Below, one piece after another: positions 1 to 7,741 of a stretch of DNA of 64,000 nucleotides. The number at the start of each line of letters is the position of its first letter. Position 1 is the first letter of the stretch. A model generated the notes under the pieces. The model saw nothing but the letters and a program-made list of their open reading frames with translations, had not been told where the DNA came from and made no database searches. The translations under genes were made by a program, and so were the position numbers. Origin of the DNA: Pyruvatibacter sp. (lineage in GTDB: Bacteria > Pseudomonadota > Alphaproteobacteria > CGMCC-115125); NCBI RefSeq assembly GCF_040219635.1, contig NZ_JAVJSC010000003.1:754501-818500 (forward strand), in the 5' to 3' direction.

Positions 1-498
1 CAGCACTTTCACGGCCACATCACGTGTGGTGCCGTCCGCCTCAACGGTGGTGGCTTTGTGCACCTGTGCGATGGAGGCCGCCGCAATCGCGTCACTCATC
101 TCGCCATAAAGCGCAGACCACGGCTCCCCGAACTCTTCCACGATGATGGCTTGTGCGGTGTCCGTATCAAACGGCGGCAGCCGGTCCTGCAGTTTGGCGA
201 GGTCGCGGGCCAGCGCCGGGTCCACCACGTCAGGCCGCGTCGCCAGAAACTGGCCCAGCTTGATGTAGCTGGGGCCAAGCTCTGTGAGAGCGGCTGCCAG
301 CCTGTCGCCTTCAGAAGCCTGAGCCCCGTCCGCTAATTTGTTTGCGCCGCCGATTTTCTGGCGTACGCGGGCAATGGCGCGGGCGGCCTTCACCGGTGCT
401 GGCGGCTCGCCTGCATCAATGGCAAACAGGGCGTCGTAGCGCGACAGCACCCATGCGGCGCGGATCAGCCGACCAAGATTGCGCACATGGCTGAACAT
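1..498 (-). CDS. ubiB: UbiB/ABC1-family protein, ubiquinone biosynthesis (5' part; runs off the window)
   Basis: This is the first 166 codons of a UbiB family member, an atypical kinase/ATPase needed for aerobic ubiquinone synthesis at the inner membrane. The reading frame starts at ATG 498 (MFSHVRNLGRL) and stays open to the window edge. Family-typical segments are visible: GPSYIKLGQFLATRPD, the KxGQ-like motif of ABC1 proteins, and IAAASIAQVHKA, the alanine-rich loop that replaces a normal kinase P-loop. It lies 11 bases downstream of ubiE on the same strand, as expected for a ubiE-ubiB operon. The C-terminal half, including the rest of the kinase fold and any membrane anchors, is outside the window. 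Confidence 0.93.
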   Translation of the reverse strand, partial: MFSHVRNLGRLIRAAWVLSRYDALFAIDAGEPPAPVKAARAIARVRQKIGGANKLADGAQASEGDRLAAALTELGPSYIKLGQFLATRPDVVDPALARDLAKLQDRLPPFDTDTAQAIIVEEFGEPWSALYGEMSDAIAAASIAQVHKATTVEADGTTRDVAVKVL

Positions 499-509
499 CC
501 GTGTACGCC

Positions 510-1277
510 TTAAATCTTGAAACCGGAATGCATCGCCGCGATGCCGCCGGTAAGGTTACGGTGAGACACCCGCGCAAAGCCCGCTTTGGCAATGCGCTGT
601 TCAAACGCCTTTTGCTGCGGAAACTTGCGGATGCTCTCAACCAGGTACTGGTAGGAGTCGCGATCGCCCGCCACCAGTTCGCCGATGCGCGGTATCACAC
701 CAAACGACCAGCGTTCGTAAATGTCGTCCAGCAACGGCACCACCACATGGCTGAACTCAAGACACAAGAACCGCCCGCCGGGCTTGAGCACCCGGTAGGC
801 CTCAGCCAGCGCCGCATCAAGGTCCGGCACATTACGAATGCCAAACGCGATTGTGTAGGCGTCAAATCGGTTGTCTTCGAGCGGCAGACGCTCCGCATTC
901 ATGCAGGCAAATGACAGTTGCTTGCCCATTGCGTCACCGGCGGCGCGCACCTTGCCTTCGCCCAGCATGGCATCGTTGATGTCGGCCACCAGCACCTTGG
1001 CGTGGCCGTGTGAGCGCTCGGCAATGCGCTGGGCAATGTCGCCGGTGCCGCCCGCCATATCCAGCGTCTCATAGGCGCGGCCACGTTTGGGCGGTGCAAG
1101 CCATGCCACCAGCGCGTCTTTCCACAGACGGTGAACGCCTGCGGACATCAGGTCGTTCATCAGGTCATAGCGCCCCGCCACATTGCGGAACACGCCATTG
1201 ACCAGCCCCTGCTTCTCAGCAGGGTCCACGTCGCGAAACCCGAAATGGGTCGCGTTGCTGGGTGCGGTGTCACTCAT
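510..1277 (-). CDS. ubiE: Demethylmenaquinone/2-polyprenyl-benzoquinol C-methyltransferase
   Basis: A 255-residue SAM-dependent class I methyltransferase that carries out the C-methylation step of ubiquinone synthesis. The SAM motif I region reads LDMAGGTGDIA, and the family-specific stretches NAERLPLEDNRFD, AFGIRNVPD and VLKPGGRFLCLEFS follow in the right order. The open frame extends far upstream to 2003, but that extension is antisense to mutM. The start at ATG 1277 (MSDTAPSNATHFGF) gives the normal family length. It is followed directly by ubiB and is divergent from mutM across a 93-base gap that must hold both promoters. Confidence 0.96.
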   Translation of the reverse strand: MSDTAPSNATHFGFRDVDPAEKQGLVNGVFRNVAGRYDLMNDLMSAGVHRLWKDALVAWLAPPKRGRAYETLDMAGGTGDIAQRIAERSHGHAKVLVADINDAMLGEGKVRAAGDAMGKQLSFACMNAERLPLEDNRFDAYTIAFGIRNVPDLDAALAEAYRVLKPGGRFLCLEFSHVVVPLLDDIYERWSFGVIPRIGELVAGDRDSYQYLVESIRKFPQQKAFEQRIAKAGFARVSHRNLTGGIAAMHSGFKI

Positions 1278-1370
1278 GGGCGCGGACCATAGCGCAAGAG
1301 GGCCTGATTGCGCTATGAGACCTGCCCGAAGTGGTAAAATGCCGCTGCGCTCAAGGATAAGCCGCACCCG

Positions 1371-2258
1371 ATGCCCGAACTTCCCGAAGTTGAAACCGTC
1401 CGCCGCGGCCTCGCGCCCGCCATGGAAGGTCAACGCTTCATGCATGTGGAAGCCAAGCGGCCTGACCTGCGGTTTCCCCTGCCGGAGGATTTTGCCAATC
1501 GCCTGACAGGTGCCCGCGTGGAGACGCTTGCGCGGCGCGGCAAATATCTGATTGCGCGGCTCGATGATGCGGCCCTGCTCATCATGCATCTGGGTATGTC
1601 GGGCCGGTTTGTGGTCGAGATGCCCGATGTGGTGGCACGGCCCGGCGCATTCCACCTTGATACCGGGGCCAATGCCCACGCCATGCATGAGCATATTGTG
1701 TTCCGCATGGAAGGGGGCGGCGTGGTGCGCTACTCCGACCCGCGCCGGTTTGGTTTCATGGTGATTGAAGAAACCGGCGACGAAACCAAAAACAGCTTTT
1801 TGAAACTGCTCGGCCCCGAACCGCTGTCGCGCGACTTTGATGCGGACGCTCTGGCGCGCGGGCTTGCAGGCCGCAAATCCCCGATCAAGATGGCACTGCT
1901 TGATCAGGCGGTGGTCGCGGGCCTTGGCAATATATATGTGTGTGAGGCGCTGTTTCGGTCGCGCATATCGCCAAAGCGCATTGCTTCGTCGTTGGTAAAG
2001 CAATCAGGCGCGCCGACGGACCGGCTCAAAAAACTGACCGCCGAAATAAAGCACGTTCTGCGCGAGGCCATTGAGGCGGGCGGCAGTTCGTTGCGCGACC
2101 ATGCCCAGGCAGATGGCTCGCTGGGTTACTTCCAGCACACCTTCAAGGTCTATGACCGCGAAGGCGACCCGTGTTCAACGCCGGGGTGTAACAAAGACAT
2201 CCGGCGTATTGTGCAATCAGGACGCTCGACATTTTACTGCGGACAATGCCAGAGGTAA
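1371..2258 (+). CDS. mutM: Formamidopyrimidine-DNA glycosylase
   Basis: A 295-residue base-excision repair enzyme that removes 8-oxoguanine and formamidopyrimidines and nicks the abasic site. The N-terminus MPELPEVETVRRGL supplies the catalytic proline exposed after Met removal and the adjacent Glu. The C-terminus carries the four-cysteine zinc finger (CSTPGCN ... FYCGQCQR) that binds DNA. Length is normal. It is followed after 45 bases by an enoyl-CoA hydratase on the same strand, a neighbour order common near dnaA in alphaproteobacteria. Confidence 0.97.
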   Translation: MPELPEVETVRRGLAPAMEGQRFMHVEAKRPDLRFPLPEDFANRLTGARVETLARRGKYLIARLDDAALLIMHLGMSGRFVVEMPDVVARPGAFHLDTGANAHAMHEHIVFRMEGGGVVRYSDPRRFGFMVIEETGDETKNSFLKLLGPEPLSRDFDADALARGLAGRKSPIKMALLDQAVVAGLGNIYVCEALFRSRISPKRIASSLVKQSGAPTDRLKKLTAEIKHVLREAIEAGGSSLRDHAQADGSLGYFQHTFKVYDREGDPCSTPGCNKDIRRIVQSGRSTFYCGQCQR

Positions 2259-2303
2259 CGTTCTCTCGCTTCTATCCGCCCCGACACTTAAGGATTTTTC
2301 CCC

Positions 2304-3077
2304 ATGGCCTACGACACCATCAAAACCGAAAAGCGCGGCGGCGTGGCGCTCATTACGCTCAACCGGCCCGATGCGCTCAATGCGCTCAATGCCCAACTGG
2401 TGGACGAGCTGATTGATGCCGTGCGCGGGTTTGATGCGGACGACGCCATCGGCTGCATGGTGATCACGGGTTCTGAAAAAGCGTTTGCAGCCGGGGCCGA
2501 CATCAAGGAAATGCAGCCCAAAAGTTATATGGATGCCTATAAGGAAGACCTGTTCGAAAAAGCAGGCCGCATCGCCGAAGCACGCAAACCCGTTATTGCA
2601 GCCGTTTCCGGCTATGCGCTGGGCGGTGGCTGCGAGCTGGCCATGTTGTGCGACTTTATTCTGGCGTCAGACACGGCCAAGTTCGGCCAGCCTGAAATCT
2701 CCCTGGGCGTGATGCCCGGCATTGGCGGTTCACAGCGGCTCACGCGGTTTGTGGGTAAATCAAAATCCATGGAAATGTGCCTGACAGGCCGCATGATGGA
2801 TGCAGAGGAAGCCGAGCGAGCGGGCCTTGTCAGCCGCATCATTCCCGCCGCTGACCTCGTGGAAGAGGCCGTCAAGACAGGCGAGAAGATTGCCGGCATG
2901 TCGCGGCCCGTCACCTCGCTCACCAAGGAAGCGGTCAACCGCTCCTACGAGACAACGCTTTCTGAGGGTGTGCGCTTCGAGCGGCGCCTGTTCCACTCGC
3001 TGTTTGCCCTTGAAGACCAAAAAGAAGGCATGGCCGCCTTCATCGACAAGCGCAAACCCTCTTTCAAGCACAAATAG
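2304..3077 (+). CDS. Enoyl-CoA hydratase (crotonase family)
   Basis: A 257-residue crotonase-fold protein predicted to hydrate trans-2-enoyl-CoA in fatty-acid beta-oxidation. The two oxyanion-hole segments are seen as AAGADIKEM and YALGGGCELAM. Both candidate catalytic glutamates are present, in GGGCELAM and in PEISLGVMPGIGG. The C-terminal FERRLFHSLFALEDQKEGMAAFIDKRKPSF is typical of short-chain enoyl-CoA hydratases (FadB/EchA-like). Length is standard. The gene sits between mutM and rpsT, on the same strand as both. Chain-length preference cannot be judged from sequence. Confidence 0.93.
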   Translation: MAYDTIKTEKRGGVALITLNRPDALNALNAQLVDELIDAVRGFDADDAIGCMVITGSEKAFAAGADIKEMQPKSYMDAYKEDLFEKAGRIAEARKPVIAAVSGYALGGGCELAMLCDFILASDTAKFGQPEISLGVMPGIGGSQRLTRFVGKSKSMEMCLTGRMMDAEEAERAGLVSRIIPAADLVEEAVKTGEKIAGMSRPVTSLTKEAVNRSYETTLSEGVRFERRLFHSLFALEDQKEGMAAFIDKRKPSFKHK

Positions 3078-3128
3078 GCGCGGTTTCCAGCGGTCTGCAC
3101 AGGTGGAAAAATCCGCAGCCTGGTGCGC

Positions 3129-3157
3129 TTGACCGCGCTATGGTGCGCGGTTATAAC
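3129..3157 (+). promoter_or_regulatory. Predicted sigma70-type promoter of rpsT
   Basis: TTGACC at 3129-3134 and TATAAC at 3152-3157 are separated by exactly 17 bases. This is the best-looking housekeeping promoter in this part of the window. It would start rpsT transcription near 3164 with a leader of about 88 nt. Confidence 0.6.
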
Positions 3158-3251
3158 GCCGCCTCTTTAATTACCTGATCCAAGCGCTGTCTGCCTTGGC
3201 CTTTTTCGGGCCGGATGACGTGCCGCTGAGACAAGAAAATGGTTCTGCCAC

Positions 3252-3515
3252 ATGGCTAATACACGTTCTGCAAAGAAGATGGTCCGCAAGATTGCGCGCC
3301 GCACCGAAGTGAACCGCGCGCGCCGCAGCCGCATGCGCACGTTCATTCGTCAGGTGGAAGAAGCTATCGCCACCGGCGATGCGGCAGCCTCAAAGGCCGC
3401 CCTTCAGGCCGCACAGCCTGAAATCATGCGCGCTGCGGGCCGGGGCATCCTTCACAAGAACACAGCCTCTCGGAAGGTCTCGCGCCTTTCAAGCCGCATT
3501 AAGGCGCTTGGATAG
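3252..3515 (+). CDS. rpsT: 30S ribosomal protein S20
   Basis: An 87-residue basic protein of the small ribosomal subunit body that binds 16S rRNA. The N-terminus MANTRSAKKMVRKIARRTEVNRARRSR and the C-terminal GILHKNTASRKVSRLSSRIKAL are strongly diagnostic. It has its own predicted promoter (3129-3157) and a perfect intrinsic terminator (3566-3598), so it is probably monocistronic. The position upstream of dnaA is conserved in alphaproteobacteria. Confidence 0.98.
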   Translation: MANTRSAKKMVRKIARRTEVNRARRSRMRTFIRQVEEAIATGDAAASKAALQAAQPEIMRAAGRGILHKNTASRKVSRLSSRIKALG

Positions 3516-3540
3516 CCGCCAACCGGCACGGCTTGATTTG

Positions 3541-3566
3541 TGTGCCAGGAACATGTGCCAGGAACA
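3541..3566. repeat. Tandem 13-bp duplication behind rpsT
   Basis: TGTGCCAGGAACA occurs twice in direct succession between the rpsT stop codon and its terminator. It looks like a slippage duplication with no obvious function. Confidence 0.7.
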
Positions 3567-3598
3567 AAGGCGCCTCCCGCAATCGGGGGCGCCTTTTT
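3566..3598 (+). terminator. Intrinsic terminator of rpsT
   Basis: AAAGGCGCC pairs with GGCGCCTTT, and an inner CCCG/CGGG extension closes a CAAT loop. A run of five T follows. Confidence 0.9.
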
Positions 3599-4339
3599 CG
3601 TGCGCGCCACACGGTGGCTTCATGCGCTAACCCTGTGGCGAGTGCCTTGCGGCGCCGGGCCATCATTCCCGGTGGGGAATGGTTTTATTTGTGCTTGACT
3701 TAAATATATCTGTACGAAAATCACGCCTCCTATGGGGTGAAAAGGCGTCCACCACAACCCGCGCTGTGTGCGCATTTGGCAACGATGGTTAATTTTTGCC
3801 GCCGCCATCCGAATCGGCCTTGCGCTTGCGGCAAAGCCTTTCCTAAACTCGGTTTCCCGATGTTTTGGCCTCGCATCCGCGAGCTGAAACCCGGGCGTGC
3901 CTGATGATCCGGCGTGACGGTTGAACAAAAGATTTGCGACGTTCACCAAATGGTCCGGTTGATGTTTCAGGGGCACGAGCGTTAATATTGGTTTCTCGGC
4001 GGCGGCAGTCATTACTTGAAGTTTAAGCATACATCCGGCCATTCATTTGCATCTTGTGTAATGGTGGCAAGCAGATTTGCTTTGCTTAAATAAAGTTATG
4101 GCATCCATTAGTTTAGTGTAGTGCGTTTGTTGGGTGGCGGCCTTCCTGGGCGAGCCGTGTGGCAAGCGCGTAGCTGACGGCAAGTGCCGCTGGGCATGAG
4201 CTTTATTGCTCCGCAAGGAAACACGCTGTGCGACGGAAGGAAACACGCTGTGTGACGGGCTGTCGGCGCGGTGTGTTTGAGGGATTGGATTGACGCGGCG
4301 CGACACACAGGGCCGCGTTTGGGGGGACAAGCTACGCAG
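3599..4339. other. Long intergenic region upstream of the rhodanese gene and dnaA
   Basis: About 740 bases without a convincing gene. The section from about 3690 to 4130 is visibly richer in A and T than its surroundings. I searched by eye for DnaA boxes (TTATNCACA or complement) and found none, so there is no support for an origin here. A short inverted repeat (CATTCCC/GGGAATG, 3664-3681) is followed by a T-rich stretch. A 22-bp tandem repeat lies at 4215-4258. An antisense open frame over 3620-4042 has no recognisable similarity and an H/P/R-rich composition. Confidence 0.5.
4215..4258. repeat. 22-bp tandem repeat, two copies
   Basis: Two adjacent copies of AAGGAAACACGCTGTGYGACGG (4215-4236 and 4237-4258) differ at a single base. 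They lie about 80 bases upstream of the rhodanese start. There are only two copies and no spacer, so this is not a CRISPR. Confidence 0.85.
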
Positions 4340-4771
4340 ATGAGCGGATATGCAGGCGACATAGATGTGCATGAGGCATGGCGCATTCTCAATGAGGACG
4401 CGCGCAGCGTTCTGATTGATGTGCGCACACAGGCCGAATGGGCCTTTGTCGGCCTGCCCGACATCAGCGCGACGGGACGTCCGTTGATTACCGAAGAATG
4501 GCAGGGCTTTCCCGGTGGTGCGCCAAACACGTCGTTTGCCGACAACGTGGCGTCACAGCTTGCTGCGGCCGGTGTGACGGCGGAAGTGCCGGTGCTGTGC
4601 ATCTGCCGCTCTGGCCAGCGCAGCGCGGCTGCCGCGCAGGCGCTGACGGGGCTTGGTTTTTCTGCCTGTTTCAATGTCGCGGGAGGCTTTGAAGGCCCGT
4701 TGGATGGTGATGGGCATCGCGGTGGAGTTGGCGGCTGGAAGGCGGCAGGCCTGCCCTGGCGGCAAAGTTAA
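4340..4771 (+). CDS. Rhodanese-domain protein
   Basis: A 143-residue single rhodanese domain, predicted to carry sulfane sulfur on a catalytic cysteine. The active-site loop reads CRSGQRS, the six-residue loop of sulfurtransferase-type rhodaneses, and the substrate-side motifs VLIDVRTQAEWAFVGLPD and FNVAGGFEG are present. The frame is open back to 4271, but the start at ATG 4340 (MSGYAGDIDVHEAW) gives a normal single-domain length. It lies 133 bases ahead of dnaA on the same strand; whether the two are co-transcribed is unclear. No partner enzyme is evident. Confidence 0.9.
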   Translation: MSGYAGDIDVHEAWRILNEDARSVLIDVRTQAEWAFVGLPDISATGRPLITEEWQGFPGGAPNTSFADNVASQLAAAGVTAEVPVLCICRSGQRSAAAAQALTGLGFSACFNVAGGFEGPLDGDGHRGGVGGWKAAGLPWRQS

Positions 4772-4879
4772 ACGGCCGACAAGGCTGCTGTCCGCCCGCG
4801 CTTGGTACGTGAGCCGCGGGGCAAGTGAGCAGCGGGGTTGGTGAATTGAGAAGCAAAAGCCCGGTTGCGGGCTGAAAAG

Positions 4880-4891
4880 CCTCAGCTGAGG
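4880..4891. repeat. 12-bp perfect palindrome upstream of dnaA
   Basis: CCTCAGCTGAGG ends 13 bases before the dnaA start, next to a small hairpin AGCCCG-GTTG-CGGGCT (about 4858-4873). It could be an operator or mRNA structure, but no binding protein can be named. Confidence 0.4.
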
Positions 4892-4904
4892 TGATTGGGA
4901 CGAG

Positions 4905-6581
4905 ATGATTACGCGAAAAACAAACCCCGGCATGGTTGCCGAAGAAACGCCCCACGTGGCTGCGCCCGACCTTTCTTCAAATGAGCACTCTGCTGTTGGC
5001 GGCCCGCCCCGCGAGCAGGCGGCCCCCCACACCCCGGCGGCATCCGCTGTGCAGCGCGACATGTTCATGAAAAACCCGGAGACCGACGCGATGCATGATG
5101 ATGTTGCGGACCAATGGAGCGCAATTCAGGCCAAGCTGTGCACAAACCTGGGGACAGCGCGCTTCAAGAGCTGGTTTGGCAACGTATTGCTTATTGGTGT
5201 CGGCGATGGTGCAGTCTCCTATTCGGTGCCGACGGCTTTTTCGCGCGACTACATCCGCCGCGAGTTTGGTGACCAGTTGCTTGCCTTGTGGCGCCAGCAG
5301 GATGCCTCCATCACCAAGATAACGTTGATTGCGGAAGGCGCCGCCAGCGCGGCAGATGCGGCCCGCACGCTGGCCGCGCGCTCTTTGCCGGGGCGCGCCC
5401 CGGTTGCAAGCCCCGGCCCGGATAACGACGCGCCACGCGCCGCAACACGAAACCCGTTCCCCGTGTCAGCCGCGTCGCATTCTTCAGCCGGTGCAACCAT
5501 GACCGCGCCCTTTACCGCAACAGCGGGTGACGACACACCCATCGGAGCACCGCTGCTGCCGCATCTCACCTTCGACAATTTTGTTGTCGGCAAGTCCAAC
5601 CAGCTTGCCTATGCCGCCGCGCGTCGGGTCGCCGAGTCGGATGGGGCCGTGCCGTTCAACCCGCTTTATCTGTATGGCCCGGTCGGCCTTGGCAAAACGC
5701 ACCTGATGCATGCAATTGGCACAGAGATTTTGCGGCGCGACCCCGGCAAGAAAGTTGTCTATCTGTCGGCTGAGCGCTTCATGTATCACTTCGTCAATGC
5801 GTTACGCCACAAGGACACCGTGGCCTTCAAGCATGCCTACCGCTCGGTGGATGTGCTGATGGTGGATGACGTGCAGTTCATTGGCGGCAAGGATTCAACG
5901 CAGGAAGAGTTCTTCCACACGTTCAACGCGCTGGTAGATCACAACCGCCAGATCATCATCTCTGCTGATCGCTCGCCGTCGCACCTTGAAAACATCGAGG
6001 AACGCATTCGCTCGCGTCTGGGTCAGGGTCTGGCCTGCGATATTCTGCCGACGGATTATGAGCTGCGTCTGGGCATCTTGCAGGCCAAGGCCGAAACGAT
6101 GCTGCCCAACCACCCCGGTGTGCAGTTAAGCCCTGACGTCATTGATTATCTTGCAGCGTCCATTTCGTCGTCCATCCGCGAGCTGGAAGGCGCGCTGACC
6201 ACGCTCATTGCACATGCGGAACTGATCGGCCGCCCCCTCACCATCGAACATGCGCAGGATATTTTGCGCCATCTGGTGCGCGCCAACGAAAAGCGCATCA
6301 CCATTGACGACATCCAGCGCAAGGTGACCGACTACTACAATCTGCGCATTGTCGATATGTCATCGCCGCGCCGTTCGCGCTCAGTTGCCCGGCCCCGACA
6401 GGTGGCGATGTATCTGTGCAAGCACCTGACAACGCGCTCGCTGCCGGAGATCGGTCGCAAGTTCGGTGGCCGGGATCACACCACGGTTTTGCACGGCATC
6501 AATAAAATTGAGGAGCTGCGCGCTCAGGATAAAAGCCTGGACGAAGACATCAACGTCATCCGCCGCACGATTGAAGAATAG
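4905..6581 (+). CDS. dnaA: Chromosomal replication initiator protein DnaA
   Basis: A 558-residue replication initiator that binds DnaA boxes and opens the origin. Domain I starts near residue 65 (QWSAIQAKLCTNLGTARFKSWF), followed by a long low-complexity linker. The AAA+ core has Walker A GPVGLGKTH near residue 257, Walker B VLMVDDVQFIGG and the sensor/arginine region EERIRSRLGQGL. Domain IV has the DnaA-box-recognising helix-turn-helix GGRDHTTVLHGINKIEE. The ATG at 4905 gives an N-terminal extension of about 60 residues beyond domain I. A later start (MFMKNPETDAMHDD, near 5059) would give a more usual length, so the N-terminus is uncertain. Confidence 0.97.
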   Translation: MITRKTNPGMVAEETPHVAAPDLSSNEHSAVGGPPREQAAPHTPAASAVQRDMFMKNPETDAMHDDVADQWSAIQAKLCTNLGTARFKSWFGNVLLIGVGDGAVSYSVPTAFSRDYIRREFGDQLLALWRQQDASITKITLIAEGAASAADAARTLAARSLPGRAPVASPGPDNDAPRAATRNPFPVSAASHSSAGATMTAPFTATAGDDTPIGAPLLPHLTFDNFVVGKSNQLAYAAARRVAESDGAVPFNPLYLYGPVGLGKTHLMHAIGTEILRRDPGKKVVYLSAERFMYHFVNALRHKDTVAFKHAYRSVDVLMVDDVQFIGGKDSTQEEFFHTFNALVDHNRQIIISADRSPSHLENIEERIRSRLGQGLACDILPTDYELRLGILQAKAETMLPNHPGVQLSPDVIDYLAASISSSIRELEGALTTLIAHAELIGRPLTIEHAQDILRHLVRANEKRITIDDIQRKVTDYYNLRIVDMSSPRRSRSVARPRQVAMYLCKHLTTRSLPEIGRKFGGRDHTTVLHGINKIEELRAQDKSLDEDINVIRRTIEE

Positions 6582-6641
6582 GGCATCACGCCCGGGCGCT
6601 GAAACATGCATCTTGGGGCAGCATGTGTCGCGGCAGCGAAC

Positions 6642-6680
6642 AAACCGGGGCGCTGGTGATTCCAGCGTCCCGGTTTTTTT
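6642..6680. terminator. Bidirectional terminator between dnaA and the convergent Glyoxalase_8 gene
   Basis: AAACCGGGGCGCTGG pairs with CCAGCGTCCCGGTTT around a TGATT loop, with one G/T mismatch. Seven T follow on the plus strand and A-rich flanks allow use in the other direction. Confidence 0.85.
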
Positions 6681-6682
6681 GT

Positions 6683-7198
6683 CTACAATCGCCGATCAAT
6701 CCGCATATGCGGGGTGCCATCCGACAACCTGGTTGGTGCCACCAGATCGCGGTCCAGCGTGCAACTCACCCGCTGGCGAAACGACGAAAAGCTGTCGAAC
6801 GTCACCACGTCCACCGGCGTGTCAAAATGCAGCGTCAGCCGCATATGCCCACCCGGCAGGGAGTGCACCCCCTTGACGCACCCGGTAAACGGCTGTCCCA
6901 GATAAGTGCCGGCCACAGCATCTCCAACCCCTGGGGGTCGTTGTGCGTCGGCCGTGTTCAGGGCGTTTTGCTGCTGGCGTTTGACCGCCGCACTCAACGT
7001 ATTCCAGTCCGCATACCCGTGTGCACCCGCCACAAGCTCAAGAGCCTGGGCGTGCGACATGGGGGCTTCAGGCGTGTCAAGGCGCGCACGCAGGCGTTTG
7101 GCCTGTGCTTTCAGCGCGTCAGTCCCCGGCAGCCCTACGGGTGTATTCGGGGCGCCCGTTTTTGTCATGTCAGATGTCATGACCATCTCAAGCCTCAT
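6683..7198 (-). CDS. Glyoxalase-superfamily-related (Glyoxalase_8-type) protein
   Basis: A 171-residue protein of unknown role. Its first half matches the small helical domain annotated as glyoxalase-related: LKAQAKRLRARL, then SHAQALELVAGAHGYADWNTLSA. The second half (GDAVAGTYLGQPFTGCV ... PVDVVTFDSFSSFRQRV) is a small beta-rich segment also found in these alphaproteobacterial proteins. No metal-binding glyoxalase active site is visible, so enzymatic activity should not be assumed. ATG 7198 has GGAAACA just upstream; 7186 and 7180 are alternative ATGs. It is inserted on the opposite strand between dnaA and dnaN and converges on the dnaA terminator. Confidence 0.75.
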   Translation of the reverse strand: MRLEMVMTSDMTKTGAPNTPVGLPGTDALKAQAKRLRARLDTPEAPMSHAQALELVAGAHGYADWNTLSAAVKRQQQNALNTADAQRPPGVGDAVAGTYLGQPFTGCVKGVHSLPGGHMRLTLHFDTPVDVVTFDSFSSFRQRVSCTLDRDLVAPTRLSDGTPHMRIDRRL

Positions 7199-7741
7199 TG
7201 TTTCCGCACATGCCGGATGTTTCGAATGATGGAGCCCGCATTGCCACCAATCAGCATGTGCTGAAAAGGCTGACATGGTTCGATGTACCGGAACTTCACC
7301 GTGGGTCAGGGCAAAAAGCGCAAGACCTGCGGGCGGCGGGGGTCCGGACCCCATATGCGGGGCATACGCCCGCACGCTGTGTATGTCAAAGCCCGCAGCC
7401 GGTTTTTCAAGGGGGCAAGGGCGTGGGCACCTGAAGGTGGCACCTGAAGGAAGCGGGGCGATGTGTGTTTGATCAGCGGCGCATCATCAAAAACCCCTTT
7501 TACAAACAGCGGATTTTGTACATTAGCCGGTTGAAGCTGCTATAACTTTGAGGCTGATTCTGGCCTCTTGTACCCCTGCTTCGGGGGCGCTGGCCAAAGC
7601 GGGGTTGGCACAGGCCGACCCGGCATGGGCGCTGTCTGTTTTTCACCCCGCATGTCAGCAAACGCCTTGTTCTGCCCTGCCTTATCCGCCCCAACTGACC
7701 TGCCACAACTGACCCGCCACAACGGAAAAAACATAAGTCCC
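7199..7741. other. Intergenic region upstream of dnaN
   Basis: About 540 bases without a supported gene; open frames here continue neighbouring frames and resemble nothing known. It holds a perfect 14-bp palindrome GGGGTCCGGACCCC (7339-7352), a short direct repeat of GGCACCTGAAGG near 7427-7451, and a weak promoter candidate for dnaN (TTGTAC 7516-7521, TATAAC 7541-7546, with a rather long 19-base spacer). Confidence 0.5.

Noticed and set aside
510..2003. 497-codon version of UbiE extending across mutM
   Set aside because: The extension is antisense to mutM and has no homology; ATG 1277 gives the normal protein.
3620..4042. 140-codon minus-strand open frame between rpsT and the rhodanese gene
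   Set aside because: No family resemblance, no ribosome site, and irregular composition; it lies in the AT-richer non-coding stretch.
4215..4258. Possible CRISPR from two 22-bp repeats
   Set aside because: The copies are directly adjacent with no spacer, there are only two, and no cas genes are present.
3599..4339. Chromosomal origin (oriC) next to dnaA
   Set aside because: No DnaA boxes or clustered AT-rich 13-mers were found by eye, and alphaproteobacterial origins are often not beside dnaA.
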